DNA from: RGIG2041 sp045578865
GTDB lineage: Bacteria > Bacillota > Clostridia > UBA1381 > UMGS1253
DNA: 5,979 bases
Direction: 5' to 3'
Assembly: GCA_045578865.1 (NCBI GenBank)
Contig: JAZNLB010000026.1
Span: 1-5,979, forward strand
Shown here: positions 1-5,979 of the stretch, piece after piece
Position numbering within the stretch: position 1 is the stretch's first letter
Layout of the letters: every line of letters starts with the position of its first letter
The notes under the pieces: model-generated
Seen by the model: the letters and a program-made list of their open reading frames with translations, nothing else
Told to the model about the DNA's origin: nothing
The model's database searches: none
Position numbers and translations under genes: made by a program

Positions 1-2991
1 GTTCCGTACGGTAGTGAAGTTGTCAAGTTCACGGGTACAAACAGCCTGGGAGAAGCGGTAGCATTTAATGATGTTAACCTCATCAACAATAACGGAACAG
101 GTAGCGCTTCGGCGACGGTTGGCGACACGACATATACCATCAATGTTGCATGGGCTGCATACGATGCTGGGGCAGATGCAGCAGGCAATATGGTATATGA
201 TGTGAAGTATAAAATTAAAGATTTGGCAGATACCAATTATTACAACGCAATTCCGACCAAGCTTGTGCTTACAGATAAGAGAATTGCCGCGCAGGCTGTA
301 GACGGCTACAATGAAGCAGGGACAAATGTTGTAGCAAAAGCCGGTGAATGGTATTTAAAAGCAGATATTGCCAATGAAAATACCAACCTGCCCGTTCATA
401 ACAATGGTGCGGCACTTGAAACACGCCGTATATCCACGATTACATTCGAAAACTGGGTAAGAGCAGGTTTGATTACAGCAAGCGGCGCACCGGGCGCTGC
501 GCTCGATACTGAAGTTTCCAATGAAGTAGTTGACGAAATTGCATACAAGGCAATGGATGGTGCTACTACGCTGGTTGCACACTATCAAGACTTTAAAACG
601 GGTGTAACTCCGGCGGGCATCAATAAGGACATGGCTCCGGCGTTCAGCTTCAAGGTAGCACAGAATAGTATTGTATATGTAGGCTGGAACGGCAGCTACA
701 TCGGTGAAGGCTGGACCGGTTTTACAAATCCGGGTATGCTGAAGTTGCACGGTACAGTGAGCACCAAACTCTACAATAGCGAGAACCAAATGATTGCTGA
801 TGGTTATGCAACGCACACGAACGCGAGCGCAGGCTATAATGCATTTTACAGATATGCAAAAGCAGGCGATGAAGTGACAATTACACCGGACGGTGTAAAC
901 AATAACATGCCGCCTGTGATCTTTGTTCGCGCAATTGATTTTGATGCATTGAGACCTACAGCTACACTGACCTACAAGGTTGGCGACGAAACAAACAAAA
1001 TCGACTTTGACGAAGATTCGAACGAAACCACCATTACATTGTCGTGGGGCACAACGGATGCAATCTCCGTTGCAGCTGCAATTACAGCAGGTGCAGGTAG
1101 CGCAGAAGTATCTGATGCAATTACCCTTTCTGCGGATAACAAAGAAGGTACAATCACGGTTGTAATCACAGATGTGTTCGGCGAAGAAGTTGCAACCTAT
1201 ACAATTAGGTTTGCATTGGAAGAGCCGGCACCGGCACGCTTAAATGACCTCGAGGATGGCGGTTTAGTAGCAGCTGTTGAGGCTGGTAGCGTGAACACCA
1301 CGCAGGAGACAGGTTCTACTGACATTACCGTATCCGGCAGTGATGCTAATTACAAAAACGAAGTTGTAGCGGTATATGTTTTAGCAAAAAATGACGATGG
1401 GACATCCAAGAGCATGAGCGACCTTACAGCTGAGCTTGCACGCAGCTCCTCGGGCAACCTCGAAGGCATCATTCTTGCAATGGGCAAGGCTTGGGCAGAC
1501 GAAGACGGTAACTTTACCGTTGACTTAACCCTTCCGGAAGGTGCGGGCACAGATGATTATAATGTTGGTATCGTTACGGAAGAAGCGACAGAAGCTCCAA
1601 TCGAATATGTTGGCATTTATGACCAGATTAAAGCATACAACGCAATCGTTAATGTAGCAAACGATATCGACAGCATTGAAACTCCATTTGCAAACATTGC
1701 ATATATCATTAACACCAATGATATTTATAATTCACTTGATGTAGATGATAAGGAAGTAATCCAGGCATCCGTTAAGGCGGATGCGGCTGTTAAAGCACTG
1801 CCTGTAATTAGTGAAAGTAGTTATACCGAAAGTGATATTGCAAATATCAAAAAACTTGCAGAAATCATTGATGCAAGAGTTGTAATCGAAAAATTCAACA
1901 ATGGTGACAACACGCAGTTTGATGCACTTAAGGGGTACATCTTAAATGATGCAAGTCTTACAAAAGATGCGCTTGAAATCTTTGAAGGCGATGCAATCAA
2001 TGCGATAAGTAAGCCAGAGGTGCTTAAAGCGATTACAAGCAAGAACTTTGAAGTAACTGCAGGTGCAACAATCAAGCAGAAGGTATCTGCGGCGTTTAAC
2101 GAGGCAGTATTTGTAAACCTCATCAACAACACAACATATACAAATCTAAATAGCGTACTGCCGCTCGTAGAAAAGTTTGACAATGCAGGCGTACTTGTCG
2201 GCACAAACGGCGTAGCAATGAACGATGTAACCCTCGCCGCGCTCTCTGAGATTATGAAGGGCACGGATATTACAGGGTACACAGACTTTGCAGACCGCGT
2301 AAATGTACTCACTGCTCCGGCAGGGGAACAGGAACCGCCGGCACCGGGCGACCCGACAGGCGATATCACAAATGATAACAGACCTTCCCAGGAAGGTGGC
2401 GGCGGCATATCTTATCCGGTTGGTCCGACAACAAAACTTCTTTCCAGCTTTGCGGATGCAAATGATGCGCCATGGGCAGCAACGGCGCTTCAGACCATGC
2501 TTGACAGAAACATCCTCAGCGGTTATGGAGACAACACAATTCGTCCGAACAACTCTGCAACCCGTCAGGAAGTTGCGAAGATGCTCGTGGAGGCATTTTC
2601 CGCAGTTCGTCCGTACGCATGGACCGGCTTTAGCGATGTTCCGGCAGGCAGCTGGTATTACAGCTATGTTGCAACTGCAGCAGAAGACGGTATCATCAAG
2701 GGTATGGGTGATGGTAAGTTCGGCACAGATGCAAATATCACAAGAGAAGACCTCTCTGTACTGATTTACAGATTCCTTGTGAATAAAGGTATAGCAATGA
2801 ACGGCGTGTCTATGAGAGCCTTTACAGATGCGGCAAATATGAGTAATTATGCAACGGAAGCAATTCATGCACTCACAAATGCGGGCATCGTAAACGGTTA
2901 CACTGACGGCAGCTATAACCCGAAGGGTAATGCAACAAGAGCAGAAATCGCACAGATTATTGCAAATGTTATTGTTATCTACGCACTGTAA
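1..2991 (+). CDS. Large multi-domain surface protein with three C-terminal SLH domains (5' partial)
   Basis: The frame is open from base 1 to the TAA at 2989-2991, giving 996 residues with no start codon in view. The ATG at 190 is internal: same-frame coding precedes it, and neither a convincing ribosome binding site nor a signal peptide accompanies it. Visible order: beta-rich region (about 1-318, unassigned); Ig/cadherin-like beta domain (about 320-408); a second beta domain (about 421-530) with a DEDGNF turn; a helical region with a 76-residue repeat (about 540-770); a Pro/Gly/acidic linker (about 771-805); three SLH domains (about 813-990). SLH domains are known to bind secondary cell wall polysaccharide outside the cell, so this is probably an S-layer or S-layer-associated protein. 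The signal peptide must lie upstream of the window. No cysteine occurs in the visible residues, and I see no catalytic motif. The SLH assignment is firm; the function of the rest is unknown. The next gene follows after 33 bases. Confidence 0.93.
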   Translation, partial: VPYGSEVVKFTGTNSLGEAVAFNDVNLINNNGTGSASATVGDTTYTINVAWAAYDAGADAAGNMVYDVKYKIKDLADTNYYNAIPTKLVLTDKRIAAQAVDGYNEAGTNVVAKAGEWYLKADIANENTNLPVHNNGAALETRRISTITFENWVRAGLITASGAPGAALDTEVSNEVVDEIAYKAMDGATTLVAHYQDFKTGVTPAGINKDMAPAFSFKVAQNSIVYVGWNGSYIGEGWTGFTNPGMLKLHGTVSTKLYNSENQMIADGYATHTNASAGYNAFYRYAKAGDEVTITPDGVNNNMPPVIFVRAIDFDALRPTATLTYKVGDETNKIDFDEDSNETTITLSWGTTDAISVAAAITAGAGSAEVSDAITLSADNKEGTITVVITDVFGEEVATYTIRFALEEPAPARLNDLEDGGLVAAVEAGSVNTTQETGSTDITVSGSDANYKNEVVAVYVLAKNDDGTSKSMSDLTAELARSSSGNLEGIILAMGKAWADEDGNFTVDLTLPEGAGTDDYNVGIVTEEATEAPIEYVGIYDQIKAYNAIVNVANDIDSIETPFANIAYIINTNDIYNSLDVDDKEVIQASVKADAAVKALPVISESSYTESDIANIKKLAEIIDARVVIEKFNNGDNTQFDALKGYILNDASLTKDALEIFEGDAINAISKPEVLKAITSKNFEVTAGATIKQKVSAAFNEAVFVNLINNTTYTNLNSVLPLVEKFDNAGVLVGTNGVAMNDVTLAALSEIMKGTDITGYTDFADRVNVLTAPAGEQEPPAPGDPTGDITNDNRPSQEGGGGISYPVGPTTKLLSSFADANDAPWAATALQTMLDRNILSGYGDNTIRPNNSATRQEVAKMLVEAFSAVRPYAWTGFSDVPAGSWYYSYVATAAEDGIIKGMGDGKFGTDANITREDLSVLIYRFLVNKGIAMNGVSMRAFTDAANMSNYATEAIHALTNAGIVNGYTDGSYNPKGNATRAEIAQIIANVIVIYAL
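961..1224 (+). other. Ig/cadherin-like beta domain of protein 1
   Basis: Residues about 321-408 alternate short hydrophobic strands with polar turns. They begin ATLTYKVGD, pass through TITLSW and GTITVVITDVFG, and end with YTIRFAL just before an EPAPA linker. This strand pattern and the closing linker fit an Ig-like or cadherin-like beta sandwich, a common spacer in bacterial surface proteins. The assignment comes from reading the pattern, not from a profile search, so the exact family is open. Confidence 0.45.
1261..1590 (+). other. Second beta-sandwich-like module of protein 1
   Basis: Residues about 421-530 contain DITVSGSD, EVVAVYVLAKNDDG, then ADEDGNFTVDLTLPEGAG and YNVGIV. A glycine start, a long aliphatic strand, a D-x-D-G-x-F turn and a closing Y-x-V strand are typical of small extracellular beta sandwiches. 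It directly precedes the helical repeat region and probably acts as a spacer or ligand-contact module. The function is inferred from fold pattern only. Confidence 0.4.
1687..2280 (+). repeat. Degenerate tandem repeat (about 76 residues) encoding a helical region
   Basis: Two copies can be aligned by eye at the protein level. Copy A covers residues about 563-634 and opens FANIAYIIN. Copy B covers about 640-710 and opens FDALKGYILN. They end in matching VIEKFNN and FVNLINN segments, offset by 76 residues. A third, shorter copy begins near residue 716 with LNSVLPLVEKF and fades by about 760. The segments are rich in Ala, Leu, Ile, Glu and Lys and look alpha-helical, unlike the beta-rich flanks. 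Identity between copies is low, so this is an old duplication. It probably forms a rod or spacer carrying the N-terminal modules away from the wall. Confidence 0.5.
2449..2988 (+). other. Three C-terminal SLH domains of protein 1 (wall anchor)
   Basis: Three tandem SLH domains end the protein. Domain 1 starts at F817-ADA and carries the motif TRQE at residues 854-857. Domain 2 starts F877-SDV, has the W885-Y886 pair, GMGDG at 901-905 and TRED at 914-917. Domain 3 starts F941-TDA, has GYTDG at 966-970 and the canonical TRAE at 979-982. All three keep the Thr-Arg pair of the TRAE signature that is known to help bind pyruvylated secondary cell wall polysaccharide. A complete triplet is the usual functional unit, so this looks like a working anchor. 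Only a short hydrophobic tail follows. Confidence 0.95.
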
Positions 2992-3024
2992 GATTGGAAT
3001 AGAGATAAAAAGGGAGGTTTAACA
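2992..3024 (+). other. Short intergenic gap, probable operon junction
   Basis: The gap between the two genes is 33 bases. It is A/G-rich, contains no inverted repeat that could act as a terminator, and has no room for a full promoter in addition to the ribosome binding site. The two genes are therefore probably transcribed together, although a promoter inside the end of gene 1 cannot be excluded from sequence alone. Confidence 0.7.
3011..3017 (+). promoter_or_regulatory. Ribosome binding site of the second SLH gene
   Basis: AGGGAGG lies 7 bases before the ATG at 3025. It is a near-perfect Shine-Dalgarno sequence at good spacing, and it fixes the start of the downstream gene. Its strength suggests high translation, as expected for a surface-layer protein. 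Confidence 0.9.
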
Positions 3025-3096
3025 ATGAAATTATTTAATAAAGTAATGTCATTGATTATAGCATCGATTATGATGTTGCAGGTAGCGGCTTTTGCC
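3025..3096 (+). other. Sec signal peptide of protein 2
   Basis: Residues 1-24 show a lysine-containing start (K2, K6), a hydrophobic core from about residue 9 to 22 (LIIASIMMLQ and onward), and an Ala-x-Ala-type cleavage site, with AFA at 22-24 followed by APAPADVN. No lipobox cysteine is present, so signal peptidase I cleavage is expected rather than lipoprotein processing. The mature protein would start at A25, just before the first SLH domain. Confidence 0.88.
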
Positions 3097-5979
3097 GCGC
3101 CTGCACCTGCCGATGTCAACGGTACTTTTTACGAGGATGCGGCTAAACTTTTGAGCGCACTTGAAGTTATGGTTGGCGACGGCAACAATTTCAATGGCGA
3201 AAAAAATATTACCCGTGCAGAGTTTACCAAGATTATGGTAGCCGCTGCGGGAAATGCAAACATCGTAGCAGGCTATAAGCCGAAGGGTGTATTTACGGAT
3301 GTACCGATTTCGCAGTGGTACGCACCGTATGTAGAGTTCGGTAAGGATATGGGCGCCATTAACGGCATGGGCGATGGTACCTTTGCGCCGAACAACAATG
3401 TAACAGGTGAGCAGGCGGTTAAGATGATGGTTTGCATCATCGGCTACGGCTTGCAAGCTGCCGAGATTGGCTATCCGGAAGGTTATGTTTCCGTAGCGAG
3501 CAACCTCGGCGCTTTAAAGGGTATTGCAAACATAGACCTGACAAAGCCGATGACAAGAGGGCAGGCTGCGGTTCTGTGTGCAAATATTATGAAAGTGGAT
3601 GTATTAAAGAAAGTTGCAACCGGCGATAAGGAACAGTGGACATCCCAGAAGGGAGTAACGCTGCTTTCCAGTAAGTTTGATGCGTACGAACTTGAAGGTG
3701 TTGTTTCGGCAAATGCAACTACGGCAATTTGGCAAGCCAGCGACCTCAAAGCAGGAGAAGTTGAAATTACGGTTGGCGGCGCGAGGAAAATTTTTAAAGT
3801 TGGTGACACGGATATCGACACCCAAATCGGTGCAAATGTGAACTTCGTATATCAGTATGATGACTACGAAGAAGAGTCCACGGTGATTTGCTACACAATT
3901 TCCGAAAGAGAAAATAAATCCGTGACCGTTGATTTTGAGCAATTCGAAATGGACGCTGCATCGATAGATACAGACAATGGCGCGCTGCTTTACTGGCCGA
4001 GCGAAGATGCGAAAAGGGCAGAGAAAATCGAAATTGAGGATTGGCCGGCAATCATTTACAACGGCGTTGCAACAACAGCTGCCTCGTCTGTAAAGGGTTT
4101 CCTTGAAGGGAAGCTTAATTTGGTTGGTAATGTAACCTTCCTTGATGCAAATGGGGTAAAAGGCGCAGAAACCATTATCGTTACGGCATATGAAAACTAT
4201 GTTATAGGTGAAATCCTTGCAGAAGAGTATACCATTATTGACAAAAGCATGTCGAGAAGAATAACATTTGACCTTGACAATAAAAATGTCACAGCTACAT
4301 TCGAAGATAAAAACGGGAAGGAGCTTTCCTTCGAATCTTTGAAAGTTGGCGATGTAATCTCTGTTGCAGCGTCTGACGGCAGCGTGTCTAAGAGAAATTA
4401 TCATGTAATTGTTTGCAAGGATAAGGTTAGCGGTGTTGTTAAATCCTCTGGCAAAAATGAATTTGGGAAGCGCTATGCAGAACTTGACAATGGTAAGACA
4501 TATGTTTTCGACCACAAAACGAGTGATAGTGGCTTAAAACCAGGAAAGAAATTTAGTTTTAAATTGGATGCCTTTGGCATGGTAGCATTGTGTGAAGAGC
4601 AAAGCACAACTGTTGGCAACTTCGGTTTCTTTATACGGTATGTTGACACTCAATCTACTACCGGTTCGCTTCTGGCAAAAGTATTTACCGCCGATGGTAA
4701 ATATGAAATTTTGCCGCTGGCAGCCAAGGTTACCATCGACGGCGAAAAGTGGGATACGGAGGATGAAATAGGAGATGCCCTTGATGAAGCATTAGTCGCA
4801 ACGACTTATGCAGAAGGCGCAAGTGGCTTTGCAATGCTTTACGAACTGAACGCATCCGGCGAAATCGACTATATCGACACGCCGAATCCCCCAGATGAGG
4901 ATAAAGATACATTAGGCGCGATTAGGGGCGGCAAAATCGATTTGGTGGAGAGAGAGTATTCTAAGTACTACAAGGGTTTCGATAACACGATTCCTTTCAA
5001 TTCCAGTGCCGTGATTTTTGCGATTCCGGCAGACGGCGATGTTGAGAACGAAAAGAAAGTATATGTTATGAAACAAGCAGATTTTGAGGACGGAACAACC
5101 TACAGGCTGCAGTTGTTGAATACAAACAGAACCATGAATGCTTATACCTTTGGCATTTGCGTAACTGCCGATGCAAGTGCGGAAGATGAAGCCTTTAAAG
5201 TTGCTGACACGCTTTCTGCGTCAGTACAGCGTCCGCACTTTGTGGTAAGAAAGACGACAAAGATGCTTGTAGAGGATGAGTACGGTGACGACATTGTAAC
5301 GCTGAAAGTATATGGTGTTGAGGAAGGTAATGAGAATGCTAGCTTCATTGTAGATCCGGAATACTATGCGGACGGAAGCGATGCAACGGATAAAATGCTC
5401 GACCATGTATACTACGGCAAAACCTACGAAGAAAACGGTATAACACCAAAGGGAGCTAACTTCACACATGCGAGCGAAATGAGTCCAGCTCGTAGAGAAA
5501 ATATTCTCCTGCCGGGCGATATTGTGCTCTACGGTAAAAATTCAAAAGGACATATAAACTATGTGAGAACAATCTTCTTGTATGAAGAAAACGCATTTAA
5601 GACGCATAACTCCTACAATGGAACAAGATTGATTGGTACGACGGACATCTATATTCCGGTAGAAGTGGAAAGCAAGACGCTGAGGTTGTTCCAAATTTCA
5701 GACCATAGAGCCGGCTTCACTCCTATAATGCTAAATGTCGATCAGACCACAGGACTTATCAAAAAAACATATTTAGAAGAGGAAATTGAGACAAGAGTTA
5801 CAGAAGGCAAAACCTTTTACAATGTTTCGGATGTGAATGAAGTGCGTAATCTGGGCAGCGTAAAGGTTACGGTGGTTGATTTTAGCGAGACAAAAGAAAG
5901 CAGAAGAATCAGAAACGGCACGCTTGCAGATATTGTAGATGCTCAGCATTCGACCTATCCGGCAACACCGATTATTGTT
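3025..5979 (+). CDS. Exported SLH-domain surface protein with N-terminal anchor (3' partial)
   Basis: The frame is open from the ATG at 3025 to the window end: 985 residues, no stop. The start is supported by AGGGAGG 7 bases upstream and an immediate signal peptide (residues 1-24, probable cleavage after AFA). Three SLH domains follow (about 34-192); the first keeps TRAE (63-66), the other two are eroded. A TLLSSKF segment near 212-218 leads into beta-rich modules: about 222-310 (from EGVVSANATT), about 403-525 (ESLKVGDVISV, then VSGVVKSSG and LKPGKKFSFKLD), about 629-720, and about 790-960 (LLPGDIVLYG at 828-837). I see no catalytic signature. The overall plan matches SLH surface proteins of Clostridia, so an S-layer or wall-associated structural role is likely. 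Six cysteines are present (137, 185, 289, 464, 523, 712), unlike the upstream protein. The segment GTLADIVDA near 965-973 resembles, from memory, the closing part of related proteins, so the stop may lie soon after the window. It is probably co-transcribed with gene 1. Confidence 0.93.
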   Translation, partial: MKLFNKVMSLIIASIMMLQVAAFAAPAPADVNGTFYEDAAKLLSALEVMVGDGNNFNGEKNITRAEFTKIMVAAAGNANIVAGYKPKGVFTDVPISQWYAPYVEFGKDMGAINGMGDGTFAPNNNVTGEQAVKMMVCIIGYGLQAAEIGYPEGYVSVASNLGALKGIANIDLTKPMTRGQAAVLCANIMKVDVLKKVATGDKEQWTSQKGVTLLSSKFDAYELEGVVSANATTAIWQASDLKAGEVEITVGGARKIFKVGDTDIDTQIGANVNFVYQYDDYEEESTVICYTISERENKSVTVDFEQFEMDAASIDTDNGALLYWPSEDAKRAEKIEIEDWPAIIYNGVATTAASSVKGFLEGKLNLVGNVTFLDANGVKGAETIIVTAYENYVIGEILAEEYTIIDKSMSRRITFDLDNKNVTATFEDKNGKELSFESLKVGDVISVAASDGSVSKRNYHVIVCKDKVSGVVKSSGKNEFGKRYAELDNGKTYVFDHKTSDSGLKPGKKFSFKLDAFGMVALCEEQSTTVGNFGFFIRYVDTQSTTGSLLAKVFTADGKYEILPLAAKVTIDGEKWDTEDEIGDALDEALVATTYAEGASGFAMLYELNASGEIDYIDTPNPPDEDKDTLGAIRGGKIDLVEREYSKYYKGFDNTIPFNSSAVIFAIPADGDVENEKKVYVMKQADFEDGTTYRLQLLNTNRTMNAYTFGICVTADASAEDEAFKVADTLSASVQRPHFVVRKTTKMLVEDEYGDDIVTLKVYGVEEGNENASFIVDPEYYADGSDATDKMLDHVYYGKTYEENGITPKGANFTHASEMSPARRENILLPGDIVLYGKNSKGHINYVRTIFLYEENAFKTHNSYNGTRLIGTTDIYIPVEVESKTLRLFQISDHRAGFTPIMLNVDQTTGLIKKTYLEEEIETRVTEGKTFYNVSDVNEVRNLGSVKVTVVDFSETKESRRIRNGTLADIVDAQHSTYPATPIIV
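3124..3600 (+). other. Three N-terminal SLH domains of protein 2, two with altered motifs
   Basis: SLH 1 (about residues 34-76) reads YEDAAKLLSALEVMVGDG and carries ITRAEF at 62-67. SLH 2 (about 89-140) starts VFTDV, has WYAPYV at 98-103 and GMGDGTFAP at 114-122, but TGEQ at 127-130 replaces TRAE. SLH 3 (about 146-192) is the most diverged: it lacks the F-x-D-V opening and has TRGQ at 177-180. Order and spacing still fit a full SLH triplet. The first domain looks able to bind wall polysaccharide; the other two may bind weakly or serve structural roles, which is inference. Confidence 0.88.

Noticed and set aside
1495..1515. Possible EF-hand or dockerin-type calcium loop (DEDGNF)
   Set aside because: There is only a single D-x-D-G-x-F turn, without the paired repeats and flanking helices of a dockerin. 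It fits a beta-hairpin turn in a surface module.
1821..2408. 195-codon minus-strand frame opposite the helical repeat region
   Set aside because: It is a low-complexity Ser/Ala/Pro-rich product antisense to clear coding sequence, with nothing to support expression.
2303..2764. 153-codon plus-strand frame overlapping the SLH region
   Set aside because: It is a frame-shifted reading of the well-conserved SLH domains, rich in Arg and Gln, and not a separate gene.
2146..2868. 240-codon open frame on the minus strand
   Set aside because: It is also codon-aligned antisense to gene 1, covering the linker and two conserved SLH domains. The cysteine-rich product has no family likeness.
190..2991. 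Start of gene 1 at the ATG at 190
   Set aside because: The same frame is open back to base 1 with protein-like composition, there is no good ribosome binding site before 190, and no signal peptide follows although the SLH domains require export.
2941..2991. Sortase-type or membrane anchor at the C terminus of protein 1
   Set aside because: There is no LPxTG-like motif, no long membrane segment and no basic tail. The protein ends directly after the third SLH domain.
2983..3024. Terminator or independent promoter between the two genes
   Set aside because: The gap is 33 bases with no GC-rich hairpin, no T-run and no recognisable -35/-10 pair.
3604..4515. 303-codon open frame on the minus strand
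   Set aside because: It is codon-aligned with the real gene on the + strand, so it stays open simply because TTA, CTA and TCA codons are scarce there. Its product is Cys- and Arg-rich without recognisable domains.

Overview
The window holds two large genes on the + strand, both encoding exported cell-surface proteins with S-layer homology (SLH) domains. Both run off an edge of the window: the first has no start codon here and the second has no stop. Together they fill all but 33 bases. I found no RNA gene, mobile element, CRISPR array, origin or terminator.

The likely source is a low-to-moderate GC Gram-positive anaerobe of the Clostridia type. This is an inference. It rests on the strong AGGGAGG ribosome binding site, a short lysine-containing signal peptide ending AFA, SLH domains (which normally bind pyruvylated secondary cell wall polysaccharide), and long multi-modular surface proteins rich in Asn, Thr, Ala and Val. 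The sequence alone does not fix genus or species.

Bases 1-2991 encode the C-terminal 996 residues of protein 1. Its order is: beta-rich N-terminal region of unknown function (residues 1 to about 318), an Ig/cadherin-like beta domain (about 320-408), a second beta domain (about 421-530), a helical region built from a repeated unit of about 76 residues (about 540-770), a Pro/Gly/acidic linker (about 771-805), and three SLH domains at the extreme C terminus.

Bases 2992-3024 are a short gap carrying only a ribosome binding site, so the two genes are probably co-transcribed.

Bases 3025-5979 encode the first 985 residues of protein 2. Its order is: signal peptide (1-24), three SLH domains at the N terminus (about 34-192), then about 790 residues of beta-strand-rich modules with no catalytic motif that I recognise. 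The pair therefore looks like a cell-envelope or S-layer locus in which two neighbouring proteins are tethered to the wall from opposite ends. I see no clear evidence of a new biochemical system. The points most worth following up are the opposed anchor polarity, the 76-residue helical repeat, the eroded SLH motifs of protein 2 and the unassigned beta modules.
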